Counted from the first letter of the stretch, positions 1 through 11,128 are shown. The stretch is 64,000 nucleotides of DNA from Symsagittifera roscoffensis (GCF_963678635.1 NC_087064.1:72105465-72169464), one strand, 5' to 3'. Notes: generated by a model not told the origin, from the letters alone. A program made the numbers and translations.

Positions 1-1
1 T

Positions 2-175
2 AAAGATAGCTCTACTCCAAATGAAAAAACTGAAAATAAGGAAATTAGGATTGATATTGATGATAAGAGTAAAACTGATAATATAATTAAACATATTAAT
101 ATTCTTAAGGCTAGAGAAGGGGGAGTCAAGAGTCCGACAAAGGAGATCTGGACAAAAAAGTGGAGTCAAGGATGA
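2..175 (+). other. AT-rich open fragment at the left edge, unidentified
   Basis: The frame starting at base 2 is open from the window edge to a TGA at 173-175, about 57 codons. The first 110 bases are very AT-rich and encode a Lys/Asp/Glu/Ile/Asn-rich peptide quite unlike the GC-richer codon use of the retroelement that follows. It could be the end of another coding sequence, host or element, interrupted by the P1 fragment, or simply low-complexity DNA. I do not recognise it. Confidence 0.25.
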
Positions 176-659
176 TTGTGACTACGCCCCCCGAGCAGAC
201 GAGTGAGGTCTAGGAAAAGGAAACGGGAGGTAGAAGAAACGAGTCCTTCCACGGAGGCGGTTTTGGAGAAAAAACTTGAAGGAGACGGCTCCCATGGTTT
301 TAGCGAGGTGGAAGACCTACAAGGGCAATTCAGCGGCCCGGAGGTTGGCTGACGTGTTAGTCGAAATGGAAGCCTCGACGACTCCGGGAACGGAAGAGGA
401 CTTCAAACCCCAGAAAGCGAATGCAAAAAGGGTTTCCACCAGTGGACAAATGTGAGAAGTAGACGTTGGCAAAGATTGGATCTCGACTCAACACCAGAGT
501 ATAGGGAAACAAGTGATAAGTGACCCTCTTGAGAGAGGAGCAACGAGAAACACCGCTCGCCCTGGTGGATAGCCCTAGAAACCACGAAGGAATTAGAAAG
601 CTGCCTGAGGAAAATTGATCGCGGGATAGGGCTACCCAACAAAAAGCTGAAGTGAATAA

Positions 660-1389
660 ACTGGAGTTGGGGATCAGATGGGACGAACTTGGGAGAAATT
701 GCTGCTTGAGTATTTCAAGGATGAAATGAGGGCACCCTCATTGGCACAACCATTGATTGCGAATCCTTTTGTCAGGGCGGCGAGGCAGTTGATGTTCACG
801 TGGAGCTTGGCAGGAGTGGCTTTGGAAGTGCTGATTTCATGCGACAGGCCCAAGTTAGGCGACAAGGACTTGCGCGTGTATCAGATGTTGATGCAGCATA
901 TTGACCACCATCGAGGCATGTAGTCAGAAAGTGACAGGAATTTAAGCGATGGAAAGGCAAGTCCTCAACCGTCATCTTGAACGTGTACCAGAGTAATGGG
1001 GTCGCTAAGGGAGATGGTTCGAGGCAGTCTCTGGAGAACCATGGAAAGCTTGATCACATACGGAGGTTCTCCAGCAAGAAGTTCGGCAAGGATCATGACG
1101 TGCATCGTAACATGGCTCTGGCAGAGCCATTAATCGAAGCCCACGAAGCGGGGAGAGTACCAGAACGTATCCGGTGAGATCCTACAACCCTTTCTTGGAT
1201 CCGGAGGCTAAGGCTGCTTACATGAATTTTGAGGTGGCGGTATTGTTGAAGTTCTGGGCAGAGAAAATAGTCGAGATTGATCAGACGGAAAGGGAGAGAC
1301 CGAGTCTAGGTCTGCTACTTGAGCAGATGCCAGAAGTCATCAGTAAGCCGCGTTCTGATAAGAAGGTGGAGCTGAGGCAGGAGGCGTAG
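660..1389 (+). pseudogene. P1 polyprotein 2, module around the YNPF motif (broken)
   Basis: Open pieces at 678-923, 977-1177 and 1174-1389 together match P2 62703-64000 and M1 13395-14523. The first piece carries the alanine-rich 'LIANPFVR' stretch that corresponds to 'YLAHPCVR' in P2 and 'LMANPCVR' in M1. The third carries 'SYNPFLDPEAKAAY' followed by an aromatic helix ending 'LLKFW', equal to 'AYNPLVNEEAREAYFDYEQ' in P2. Frameshifts separate the three pieces. No known domain is recognised; the function of this module in the element is unknown. Confidence 0.6.
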
Positions 1390-1484
1390 ACAAGGTGTAG
1401 TCTACTAACCTGGGGACTATTTGGAAGTTACTGAGACCATCTTGGTGCCCACATTCCCAAGCAAGTCTAAACGAAGAATTCACG

Positions 1485-2209
1485 ATGTGGGTGAGGCTAT
1501 CGCCAGCGAAGGACGAGGATCTGGGGAGTTTAAACGTGATACATAAACTGATCCTGCCTCACCAAGGGGAACCCGAGGAAGCGATGAGCAAGCCGGATAA
1601 GTCAGTAAAGAAGATGGAGCCTGGCAGTTGTTTTGATCTAGCGAGTGCAGGTGGAGAGCATTTTTGTGACGGACGATCTTGTAACTGGATACAATCTTTT
1701 CAAAGGGTAGATCTGGCCATCTGGTTTGGTGACATCACTGAGAAGGAGAAGAGCGAGGTGCAAATAGTGGCTGCGTGTTACGCGAGCACCACCGTGAATC
1801 TGGCAACGGCGTTGGGATTCTTCTCAAGGATATGTAGTTTGCAGTCACTGGAGATGCTAGAGTCCGAGCACCAGCTGGTGACGTCGTTGAGCGTGGAGTC
1901 TTGGCCTGGAGTACTGCAGATGGTTCATGAGCACATCGAGGGTTGGAAAACCGGTCTTGAGGCAGAGATGTAGTTTCCCGTGAGCGAGGCCTACAGTCTA
2001 CCGATGAGTGTAAGTCTCTGGTGGGATCAGTCATGGTTAACCTGGGAGGAAGCCATTATCCGTTACTTATGGCGATGGTGGAAGCATCTAATCAGAGGGT
2101 GCTGATCGACAATGCTTTCTCAGTGCCCAAGTGCGTGCGCCTGGCGCGGATGTGGCATCACTCACATCGGTTGTTGAGGAAGATGCTAGGAGCAGTGTCT
2201 GGAGATTGA
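1485..2209 (+). pseudogene. P1 polyprotein 2, penultimate module (broken)
   Basis: Open pieces at 1485-1973 and 2021-2209 line up with M1 12808-13221. Shared features include an acidic stretch before 'VAACYASTTVNLATALGFFS' (M1: 'TADCHGVTEVNLTTALGF'), the pattern 'ESEHQLVTSLSVESWPGVLQ' (M1: 'ERAHELVTSLSLEVFPRAL'), and a final segment with 'VLIDNAF' (M1: 'RLIDQLF'). A frameshift lies between the two pieces. No domain is recognised. Conservation of these blocks across two diverged subfamilies argues that the module was under protein-level selection before decay. Confidence 0.6.
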
Positions 2210-2395
2210 AGGGGGGATTTGAGTGAGATCTGGGGGGGGGGGGGCGGGGAACTCTTGAGTTTGGAAAAAGAGAATGCTACTGAATTCGAGAGGCAGAACG
2301 CGATTAAGAAGATAACGAATAATGCCTAAGCCATGAATGAAAATGACCTGACACACGCGAAGATGATAGAAATTGAACCTCTGCTTGAAGCTTTG

Positions 2396-3222
2396 AGAGA
2401 GCGCAATTTCCGGATCATCAACTTGACGCAAGGAGAACGCCCATGTCTTTGTCTGCCACAGACAGTATGGTTTCCGCAGCAGTCGAATCTTGCTTGATAT
2501 GCGATGTGGAGAAAATTCGGTTAATAGAGCCACCCGATCATCAACAGAAGGTCACTCTTTTTGTGGTGAGCTCGATGCTGGATTTCCGATGGATTGAGGA
2601 GAAGGTAACGAAGTATCGGGAGTCGAAGACACCAACAGTGGAGTCGATACATGCCATTCACTATAGCCGGAGGCTTGAGTTGTTTGAGACTGTGTACAAA
2701 GTATTCGCTTTACCCATGGAAGTGAGACACGTACGGAGCCGCGTAAGAATTTTTTTATGGTTTCAAACGACGCTGACGTCTTGGCTGTACACGTTGACGA
2801 TGAATCACATGAAGAAGCATCGAAAAGAATATCGTCACTTTCTGGCCGAGATGGGGCCGGCGGTATTCAAGAGAACCTTGCTAAACCATCGTAATGCAAT
2901 TACCCCGGGATGGAAAAGGGTTGGTAAAGTGTCTATAGATAATACCAAAGCGAGGGAATCGATATTGGAGGGGGAAATGGCGAAGAATGTGAGCTTCAGC
3001 TTGCACAACTCCTTTTGCTCGAACAAGGAACCTTAAGTGAAAATCCTGCCGAACCAGACGAAGAGATTGCAAGTGCAAAAAAATTGGATGCAAGCCTACA
3101 AACAATTGAAGACATGGAGCGAAATCGTGGTCAGTTCCGATGAGGAAGAAGAATTATCGAGGCAAATTGAAGTGTCAAGTGCATCCGGACCCAGTAACTC
3201 AAAGACGGGGGGCGCGAGCTGA
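2396..3222 (+). pseudogene. P1 polyprotein 2, C-terminal module, copy 1 (broken)
   Basis: This is the C-terminal module of polyprotein 2, matching M1 11843-12772: 'PCLCLPQTVWFP', a hydrophobic strand 'VTLFVVSSML.FRWIEE', a helix-rich middle, and the near-invariant 'SFSLHNSFCSN' close to the end. Copy 1 is broken: relative to the second copy (7155-7976) it lacks one base near 2489, carries a short insertion near 2735, and has a TAA at 3034-3036 where copy 2 reads through. The open piece from the Met at 2443 is therefore out of its native N-terminal context. Function unknown. Confidence 0.65.
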
Positions 3223-3659
3223 GCAGGGTGCTCAGGAGTTGGTTCTTGAGTCTTGAGCGTGAAAGGAAAAAGGGGCTTGATTGTGAACTCAGATGACATG
3301 CGAGGGCACGGAAAAGAAATTTTAACATACAAAATTTTGTTATTAATATACTATAATGACTATATAAATCAAAATACTGCATGACACATTTCTGATCGGG
3401 TAGGACAAAAGAAATTTCAATGACTAGGTTATAAAGCTGGAACTTAGGGTGCAGGCGGATGCAGATTTTGATTGCTGTCTAGCGATAATGTGACAATTTT
3501 GCATGGCTGTGAATTTTGTGGTGTAGATAAAGTTAAATCTGCTGCAAACTTCTGTAAATGACCCCTGGCACTGTATCTTGAGACGCACTGAACATTATGG
3601 GGACTCAATGACAGACGACGACACGCAATGAGGACATCAATCTTGAGTCCGGGGAGTTT

Positions 3660-4345
3660 GCGCAGTCGGTCATATTTGAATGATTGATCTTGAGCTGAAC
3701 GTTAAATCTTGATTTTGGGGAGAAAAGTAATTTTCAAAAGTTCGAATTGAGCCTGTCAGGCTCAAGTTTGTCGCATCAACTAAAAATGCAAAAAGAAATC
3801 AATCAAGAAAATTGAGTAATAATTGCGGAAAAGTAGCTGAGATTAAAGGAGTAAAACAGCTATTAACAATTTTACTATAAATCAAACGAGAGTAGAGCTG
3901 TCTTGTTCCTGGCAGAGAATCAAGAGTGACGGAGAACAGATAGAAGGAGCGTTCGAGTGGACCAGAGCTAACCTTGAGTGGAAAAGTGGACAGCTGAAGC
4001 TGCCCAATGGTCCAGACAGAAAACTTGTTTCTTGAATTAAATTTTATTACTTTCAAACTTTTTGAGTTATTCTTAAATACCCTAAATCAATTCTAGAGTT
4101 GCTTTACAATTTAGTTAATTAATTTTAGAGGTCATGCCGGTATTTAAGTGCCCAATTTAAAATTCTGAAGTGTGTTTTATTGTATTATGTTGAGTTAGGG
4201 AGAGTTTTTAGGTTGATCCATCTGAAATGGATCCAAGGTCCACTGCCCAATAAAACTCTCGGTATACGTAAGGTTCCGACCCTGTTTTTAACGGCCCTTG
4301 ATTGTTTTAGGTATTTCGAGACCTGAGCAAAGAGACGTTCTGATT
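3660..4345 (+). repeat. LTR-like block A1 downstream of P1
   Basis: This non-coding block contains the sequence around 'gagcctgtcaggctcaag', 'ttgagtggaaaagtggacag' and 'gttgagttagggagagtt', all repeated in diverged form at 5025-5629 (A3). Near its end a short palindrome, 'gatccatctgaaatggatc' at 4215-4233, corresponds in position and form to a palindrome in the P2 LTR (43551-43570), and 'gttccgaccctgttttta' resembles P2 'gttcgagccgtgttttta'. An AATAAA follows the palindrome at about 4250. I infer this is the 3' LTR, or part of it, of the P1 subfamily. Exact ends were not found. 3223-3659 is P1 3' UTR without visible features. Confidence 0.45.
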
Positions 4346-4549
4346 TCAAGAGTGGGGGTATTTTCGTAGTAGCCTTTGAGCTGTAACACGGTTTGTAGTC
4401 TCATGTCGCAAGTGAACCGAATTGGCTTCGACCGCTCGAGGTAGAAAAACACAAGAGATATTTTCCCTGACTATTGAGCCAATGGTTAAAGGGCATATTT
4501 TTCTTAACCTCATATGTGACTTAAGTAGCCGACTGTTAAAAGTGTCACT

Positions 4550-4870
4550 CTGATCCAGTCAATCGATCTTCTTTATTTCTCTTCCTGAACTCTTGATTTT
4601 CTGTCATGAACTAGACAGCTCTACTCGTGTCGAGTTATTCCGGTAAAGTTGCGAATAGCAATTTTACTCTAGTATTTTTCCAGCGAATTGCTCGCCATTC
4701 TAACACGAATATTCTGCCATCTAGTTTTAATTGCAATTTTAGTTGTTGCGAGAAACTTGGGCATGACATGCTTCTTTCAAAATTAAAAAAAAAACTGTTG
4801 TTGTCCCCAAAATCGGGATTAAACTTCTAATTCAAGGTCAAACTTCCAGATATGACTGACTGGCACAAAA
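4550..4870 (-). repeat. Inverted LTR-like block A2
   Basis: Read on the minus strand, this segment resembles A1 and A3: it carries 'aagtttgaccttgaa', 'gattttgggg', 'gcccaagtttctcgcaacaact' in abbreviated form and 'aaaattgctattcgcaa'. It lies between A1 and A3 in opposite orientation, so A2 and A3 could pair as a large imperfect inverted repeat. It may be an LTR remnant of an oppositely oriented relative. The second duplication copy carries it at about 9655-9975. The stretches 4346-4549 and 4871-5024 show nothing I can assign. Confidence 0.4.
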
Positions 4871-5024
4871 ATACCAGCCTTTTAATTGCAACAAAGACAC
4901 CGTCGTGTTTTGTAGACAATGAGCCGCTCACGCCATTACAACTATAGATGCTGTACTCCAGTTAAAACAGACTCGTCTGGGTTTTCTTGGACTAGCCATA
5001 TTTCACTGAGTGTGCCATTTGGTC

Positions 5025-5629
5025 ATATTTGACCTTGACCTGAACGTTTTATCTGGATTTTGGGAGAAAAGAAAATTATGAAAAAATCGAATTGAGCCTG
5101 TCATGTTCAAGTTTCTCGCGACAACTGAAAATACGAAAAATTAGCAATCAGAAGAATCGAGGATTAATTGCGGAAACGTTGCTGAAATAAATTAGAATAA
5201 AATTGCTATTCGCAATTTTACTAGAATTATACGACAAGAAAAGATCTATCTTGTTCCTGATAGGAAGACGAAACTGCTGGAGAAGAAAACGGAAAACAAT
5301 CGATTGTACCGGAGTGAACCTTGAGTGGAAAGGTGGACAGCTGAAAATGCCCAATGATTCAAATAGAAAACTTGTTTCTCGAGCTAAAACTTATTTACTT
5401 GAAACTTCCTGAGTCACACTTAGTTGGCAAATCAATTCTAGAGTTGCTTAACAATTTATTTACTCATTTCTAGAGGTCGTGTCGGTATGTAAGTACCCAA
5501 TTTAAATTTCTTGAGTGTGTTTTATTTTGTTATGTTGAGTTAGGGAGAGTTTTTAGGCTGATTCATCTAAATGGATCAAGAATTCACTCTCCAATAAAAA
5601 CTAACGGTATACGTAAAGTTCCGATCCTT
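5025..5629 (+). repeat. LTR-like block A3, interrupted by the M1 3' LTR
   Basis: This is a direct diverged copy of A1 with the same order of landmarks, ending at 'gtatacgtaaagttccgatcct' where A1 continues 'gtatacgtaaggttccgaccctgttttta'. The M1 LTR begins immediately after. The flank on the far side of M1 (33975 onward) starts 'cctgttttta', the bases expected to follow in A1, which suggests that M1 inserted at this site. Similarity beyond those few bases is weak, so the call is tentative. Copy 2 of the duplication has A3 at about 10135-10740. Confidence 0.45.
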
Positions 5630-6018
5630 TTAACATTCGTCCAAATAGTACATAGTGATGGAGCGTAGAAAAAGCACCTTTTGACCATCCACTGAAGTCA
5701 CCTTTCGTGAGATCTCTTTCTTCTAAGTGTCTTATCGTGTCTTGTTACCACGATAAGATGTCTCGGTACTCTCGTGTTTTTCTATTGACTGTTTTTCGTC
5801 CTGTATCTCCGGTTGTGAGTTTTGTTCGTCTTTTTCTGCCAAATATCGCCGTTTCTGCATTTCTTAGAAAAATACCGCTCAGAATCGAAATTTTGAAATA
5901 TAAATTTTCCAGAATATTCTGACCCTCTTTTTTTGCTAATAATTGATCACTAAGGCCCTTATTGTCATTTTCCTAAGGTCCCCGCAGGTTCGACTGTGCA
6001 TATCCGGGGGAATGGTAT
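5630..6018 (-). repeat. M1-type 3' LTR, duplication copy 1 (shortened)
   Basis: On the minus strand this runs from a damaged TGTGCC start (here '...ataccattccccc', ending at about 6018) to '...gaatgtta' at 5630. It matches the M1 5' LTR at 33091-33974 at both ends but lacks about 500 bp of its middle. It retains the perfect 9-bp hairpin CTTATCGTG/CACGATAAG at about 5731-5757. It is the duplicated partner of the LTR at 10741-11128. Confidence 0.75.
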
Positions 6019-6817
6019 ATACTTCCTGAACGCATAACTCCAGGTTATCTTTAAGTGGTGATCCGCTTTTCTATAATCAACTTTACAAATCGCATTAGGA
6101 AAAGAAATTTATCTACTCCACCTCAACTCACCGCGTGTCACAAATGGCATCGTACTACATTTCACTGCTTTTCAAAATTTTCACAAAATTTGTACCCTGA
6201 GGAGTGTCCTAGATAAAGTTTCTTTTTCGACTACTTACGTCATTTCTCCGTAAATTTTTTTCTCGCTCTTGCTGATTAAAAAGTTTTGGGATGTATTACA
6301 GCCACGCACCGGTTATATTTAATTATTTAATTTAACCTCTTTCACCAAGTATAATCATTCATTTATGCTGTTGCCCTCAATATTAAAACTAAGAAACTCT
6401 GTGGATAGGAAAAGTAATGAGGTACTCACCCTCTTCGAGCAAGCGTACCCAAACCCTACCGGGTCGCCACAAAGTGAAGATTTTTCTTACACAGGTTGAA
6501 AACTTCAGTCAGGTTTAAACAGGTAAATATACTCACCTATAGCCTATATAACATCAACTAAAACTTTCATTGTAATTCAACAATTGCAATAATTCAACAA
6601 TTCTCAAAGCCTGGTTTAACCAAACAACATCAAAGCAAAAAGTTTAAAAGTCCCAATAGTCAATTTTAGTTGATTGGCACAAGTTTTAACCCACCACAGC
6701 AATTAAGTTTTTTCTCTCTCTCCTCACTTCTATTTCGTGTCCCGTCTTTATTCTCACTCCATTGTATGTTGCTCCTGTTCTCGTACTTCACTATTCTCCA
6801 GGACTTTCTGCAACATG
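6019..6817 (-). other. M1-type 3' untranslated region, copy 1
   Basis: This lies between the stop of the polyprotein 2 C-terminal module and the 3' LTR. It is AT-rich and non-coding. The segment around 6400-6480 (minus strand) is shared with M2 near 38760-38840, including 'cactttgtggcgac' and a 'ccacagagtttctta' element, so the 3' UTR is partly conserved between subfamilies. Just upstream of the LTR the sense strand reads 'caggaagta', a short purine-rich stretch that may be the polypurine tract; M2 has 'cggggagta' at the same place. Confidence 0.55.
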
Positions 6818-7153
6818 TCAACGGAGTTGCGGGCCGTGCCCCAGCTTTCTTGCTCCAACAACCTCGGTTTGCAGCAGACCCACGTTGACTTTCTGCTCTC
6901 GATTTCTGCAGAAGCTGTTATGCAGACACAGGCTCACATTTTGTTCTAGGTCAGCTTGTAAGACCTCGTTCCTCTCTTCTTCTGTGGTGCAAGACATCCC
7001 AGCTACTCTTTTCACCGCCGTAGTCAGAGCGTTCCTATGTGTCAGGAATGCTCTTTTATAGGCTCCCGGCCCTATATATAGCTGGAAGGATTGAGAGGCT
7101 TCCGTGTTTCGGGACATATGACGCTTCGCGCGTTCATACACCCATGCTGTCAT
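6818..7153 (-). pseudogene. Truncated C-terminal module of M1-type polyprotein 2
   Basis: This is the minus-strand end of polyprotein 2, nearly identical to M1 11843-12178: 'FQLYIGPGAYKRAFLTHRNA', 'VKRVAGMSCTTEEER', 'VSLCLHNSFCRN'. It is cut at the duplication breakpoint at 7153, so only about 112 codons remain, with no promoter or upstream part. The frame is open, but it is a duplication relic rather than a gene. Confidence 0.8.
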
Positions 7154-7154
7154 T

Positions 7155-7976
7155 AGAGAGCGCAATTTCCGGATCATCAACTTGACGCAAGGAGAACTCC
7201 CATGTCTTTGTCTGCCACAGACAGTATGGTTTCCGCAGCAGTCGAATCTCTGCTTGATATGCGATGTGGAGAAAATTCGGTCTATAGAGCCACCCGATCA
7301 TCAACAGAAGGTCACTCTTTTTGTGGTGAGCTCGATGCTGGCATTGCGATGGATTGAGGAGAACGTAACGAAGTATCGGGAGTCGAAGACACCAACAGTG
7401 GAGTCGATACATGCCATTCACTATAGCCGGAGGCTTGAGTTGTTTGAGACTGCGTACAAAGTATTCGCTGTACCCATGGAAGTGAGACACGTAAGCGTAA
7501 GAATTTTTTCATGGTTTCGACTGACGCTGACGTCTTGGCTGTACACGTTGACGAAGAATCACATGAAGAAGAATCGAAAAGAATATCGTCACTTTCTGGC
7601 CGAGATGGGGCCGGCGGCCTTCAAGAGAACCTTGCTAACCCATCGCAATGCAATTACCCCGGGATGGAAAAGGGTTGGTAAAGTGTCTATAGATAATACC
7701 AAAGCGAGGGAATCGATATTGGAGGAGGAATTGGCGAAGAATGTGAGCTTCAGCTTGCACAACTCCTTTTGCTCGAACAGGGAACCTAAAGTGAAAATCC
7801 TGCCGAACCAGGCGAAGAGATTGCAAGATCAAAAAAATTGGATGCAAGCCTACAAACAGTTGAAGACATGGAGAGAAATCGTGGTCAGTTCCGATGAGGA
7901 AGAAGAATTATCGAGGCAAATTGAAGTGTCAAGTGCATCCGGACCCAGTAACTCGAAGACGGGGGGCGCGAGCTGA
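7155..7976 (+). pseudogene. P1 polyprotein 2 C-terminal module, copy 2 (open frame fragment)
   Basis: This is the duplicated counterpart of 2396-3222. Here the frame is open from before the Met at 7182 to the TGA at 7974-7976 (264 codons from that Met), showing that copy 1 lost its frame. It ends in a serine/acidic tail ('SDEEEELSRQIEVSS'). The fragment has no native start: its left edge is the duplication junction. Relative to M1 11843-12772 the order of motifs is the same ('PQTVWFP', 'RWIEEN', 'AAFKRTLLTHRNAI', 'FSLHNSFCSN'). No known domain is recognised. Confidence 0.7.
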
Positions 7977-10740
7977 GCAGGGTGCTCAGGAGTTGGTTCT
8001 TTAGTCTTGAGCGTGAAAGGAAAAAAGGGCTTGATTGTGAACTCAGATGACATGTGAGGGCACGGAAAAGAAATTTTAACATACAAAATTTTGTTATTAA
8101 TATACTATAATGACTATATAAATCAAAATACTGCATGACACATTTCTGATCGGGTAGGTCAAAAGAAATTTCAATGACTAGGTTATAAAGCTGGAACTTA
8201 GGGTGCAGGCGGATGCAGATTCTGATTGCTGTCTAGAGATAATGTGACAATTTTGCATGGCTGTGAATTTTGGGGTGTAGATAAAGTTAAAGCTGCTGCA
8301 ATCTTCTGTGAATGACCACTGGCACTGTATCTTGAGACGCACTAAACATTATGGGGGCTCAATGACAGACGACAACTATCTCGTTCGCGATGTTCAAAAA
8401 ATTGGTCGCGGCGGTCGAAAAGTTAGTCACCACATGGTCGCGGCATACTCAAAATTAGTCGCGGCGACCAAAAAATTGGTCGCGGTGGTCACAAAATTAG
8501 TTGCGGCTCGGTCGGAAAGTTGATTGGTCGCACCAATTGACTTTAAATTTCTTTCGATCACGCCGATTGTGGTCAACTTTTGTTCGGTCGCGCCGGTTGC
8601 GAACAATTTTTTGACAATGCCGCGACTAATTTTTCGACCGCCGTGACTAACTCTTCCACCGCCGCGACTAATTTTTCCACCGCCGTGACTAATTTTTCCA
8701 CCGCCGGGACTACTTTTTTCGAACACCGGGACTAACTTTTTGACCAGCGCGACCAATGAGGACATCAATCTTGAGTCCGGGGAGTTTGTGCAGTTGATCA
8801 TATTTGAATGATTGACCTTGAGCTGAACGTTAAATCTTGATTTTGGGGAGAAAAGTAATTTTCAAAAATTCGAATTGAGCCTGTCAGGCTCAAGTTTTTT
8901 GCAACAACTAAAAATGCAAAAAGAAATCAATCAAAAAAATTGAGTAATAATTGCGGAAAAGTAGCTGAAATTAAAGGAGTAAAACAGCTATTCGCAATTT
9001 GACTATAAACCAAACGAGAGTAGAGCTGTCTTGTTCCTGGCAGAGAATCAAGAGTGACGGAGAACAGATAGAAGGAGCGTTCGAGTGGACCAGAGCTAAC
9101 CTTGAGTGGAAAAGTGGACAGCTGAAGCTGCCCAATGGTCCAGACAGAAATCTTGTTTCTTGAATTAAAATTTATTACTTTCAAACTTCTTGAGTTATTC
9201 TTAAATAACCTAAATCAATTTTAGAGTTGCTTTACAATTTAGTTATGCCGGTATTTAAGTGCCCAATTTAAAATTCTGGAGTGTGTTTTATTGTATTATG
9301 TTGAGTTAGGGAGAGTTTTTAGGTTGATCCATCTGAAATGGATCCAAGGTCCACTGCCCAATAAAACTCTCGTTATACGTAAGGTTCCGACCCTGTTTTT
9401 AACGGCCCTCGTTTGTTTTAGGTATTTCGAGACCTGAGCAAAGAGACGTTCTTATTTCTAGAGTGGGGGTATTTTCGTAGTAGCTTTTAAGCTGTAACAC
9501 GGTTTGTAGTCTCATGTCGCAAGTGAACCGAATTGGCTCCGACCGCTTGAGGTAGAAAAACACAAGAGATATTTTCCCTGACTATTGAGCCAATGGTTAA
9601 AGGGCATATTTTTCTGAACCTCATATGTGACTTAAGTAGCCGACTGTTACAAGTGTCACTCTGGTCCAGTCAATCGATCTTTTTTATTTCTCTTCCTGAA
9701 CTCTTGATTTTCTGTCATGAACAAGACAGCTCTACTCGTGTCGAGTTATTCCGGTAAAGTTGCGAATAGCAATTTTACTCTCGTATTTGTCCAGCAAGTT
9801 TCTCGCCATTCTAACTCGAATTTTCTGCCATCTAATTTTAATTGCAATTTTAGTTGTTGCGAGAAACTTGGGCATGACAGGCTCCATTCAAAATTTTAAA
9901 AAAAATTGTTGTTGTCCCCAAAATTGAGATTAAACTTCTAATTCAAGGTCAAACTTCCAGATAAGACTGACTGGCACAAAAATACCAGCCCTTTAATTGC
10001 AATGAAGACACCGTCGTGTTTTGTAGACAATGAGCCGCTCACGCGATTACAACTGTAGATGATGTACTCGAGTTAAAACAGCTCGTCTGGTCTTTCTTGG
10101 ACTAGCCATATTTCGCTAATTGTGCCGGTGGTCATATTTGACCTTGACCTGAACGTTTTATCTAGATTTTGGGGAGAAAAAAATTTTTTGAAAAAATCGA
10201 ATTGAGCCTGTCATGTTCATGTTTCTTGCGACAACTGAAAATACGAGAAATTAACAATCAGAAGAATCGAGTATTAATCGCGGAAACGTTGCTGAAGTAT
10301 ATTAGAATAAAATTGCTATTCGCAATTTTACTAGAAATACACGACAAGAAAAGATCTATCTTGTACCTGATAGGAAGAGGAAATTGCTGGAGAAGAAAAA
10401 TGAAAACAATCGATTGTACCGGAGTGAACCTTGAGTGGAAAGGTGGACAGCTGAAAATGCCCAATGATTCAAATAGAAAACTTGTTTCTCGAGCTAAAAC
10501 TTATTTACTTGAAACTTCCTGAGTCAAACTTAGTTAGCAAATCAATTCTAAAGTTGCTTTACAATTTATTTACTCATTTCTAGAGGTCGTGTCGGTATGT
10601 AAGTACCCAATTTAAATTTCTTGAGTGTGTTTTATTTTGTTATGTTGAGTTAGGGAGAGTTTTTAGGCTGATTCATCTGAAATGGATCAAGAATTCACTC
10701 TCCAATAAAAACTAACGGTATACGTAAGGTTCCGATTCTT
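7977..10740. other. Non-coding block, duplication copy 2
   Basis: Apart from the foldback insertion, this repeats the content of 3223-5629: P1 3' UTR, LTR-like blocks A1 (+), A2 (-) and A3 (+), with the same palindrome 'gatccatctgaaatggatc' near 9325. Short open frames here (such as 9717-9899 and 10169-10522) are present only as diverged pieces in copy 1 and have no coding features. I see no gene. Confidence 0.6.
8374..8754. mobile_element. Foldback insertion with internally repetitive arms (381 bp)
   Basis: Copy 1 of the duplication reads 'gacagacgac' directly followed by seven bases and 'aatgaggacatc' (about 3613-3640). Copy 2 has 381 bp between the same flanks. The left arm (about 8390-8520) is a degenerate tandem of roughly 24-bp units built on 'ggtcgcggcggtcgaaaa'; the right arm (about 8620-8754) is the inverted form, built on 'gactaatttttcgaccgccg'. 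No transposase is encoded. It resembles a foldback or MITE-type non-autonomous element. A periodic Gly/Lys/Ser open frame on the minus strand is a by-product of the 24-bp units. Confidence 0.75.
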
Positions 10741-11128
10741 TTAACATTCGTCCAAATAGTACATAGTGACGGAGCGTAGAAAAAGCACCTTTTGACGTTC
10801 CACTGAAGTCACCTTTCGTGAGATCTCTTTCTGCTAAGTGTCTTATCGTGTCTTGTTACCACGATAAGATGTCTCGTTACTCTCGTGTTTTTCTATCGAC
10901 CGTTTTTCGTCCTGTATCTCCGGTTGTGAGTTTTATTCGTCTTTTTCTGCCAAGTATCGCCGTTTCTGCATTTCTTAGAAAAAGACCGTTCAGAATCGAA
11001 ATTTCGAAAAATAAAATTGCAGAATATTCTGACCCTCTTTTTTACTAACAATTGATCACTAAGGCCCTTATTGTCATTTTCCTAAGGTCCCCGCAGGTTC
11101 GACTGTGCAAATCCGGGGGAATGGCACA
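10741..11128 (-). repeat. M1 3' LTR (internally deleted)
   Basis: On the minus strand it starts TGTGCCATTCCCCC (end at 11128) and finishes GAATGTTAAA at 10741, against GAATGTTACA in the 5' LTR. The middle of the 5' LTR (about 33140-33640) is missing. The two M1 LTRs differ clearly in the aligned parts, so M1 is not a recent insertion. The 9-bp hairpin CTTATCGTG/CACGATAAG is kept at about 10840-10868. The M1 3' UTR follows at 11129-11842 and holds no gene. Confidence 0.8.

Larger units (their letters stand above)
118..3222 (+). mobile_element. P1: 3' terminal fragment of a plus-strand giant LTR retroelement
   Basis: This stretch holds, in order and in the same sense, broken frames that match the last third of polyprotein 2 as seen in M1 (minus strand, 14955 down to 11843) and P2 (after about 62400). 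The 5' part of the element lies to the left of the window or is lost. The part at about 180-660 is the most decayed: short open pieces with a Lys/Arg-rich segment resemble the basic segment of P2 near 62600. P1 is clearly more diverged from M1 than M1 is from P2, so it is a separate subfamily. A run of 13 G sits at about 2232-2244. Confidence 0.75.
2396..7153. repeat. Tandem duplication, copy 1 (about 4.76 kb)
   Basis: Everything from the start of the P1 C-terminal module, through the non-coding block, to the inside of a minus-strand M1 C-terminal module is repeated in the same orientation at 7154-12178. At 7153/7154 the minus-strand coding sequence ends abruptly after 'gctgtcat' and the plus-strand sequence starts again with 'agagagcgcaatttcc', identical to 2396 onward. 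Both breakpoints fall inside coding sequence of different elements. The copies differ by a few percent plus indels. Confidence 0.9.

Noticed and set aside
8427-8801. Minus-strand open frame with periodic Gly-Gly-Gly-Lys-Ile-Ser repeats
   Set aside because: The periodicity comes from the 24-bp units of the foldback insertion; no start context, no conservation in the sister copy.
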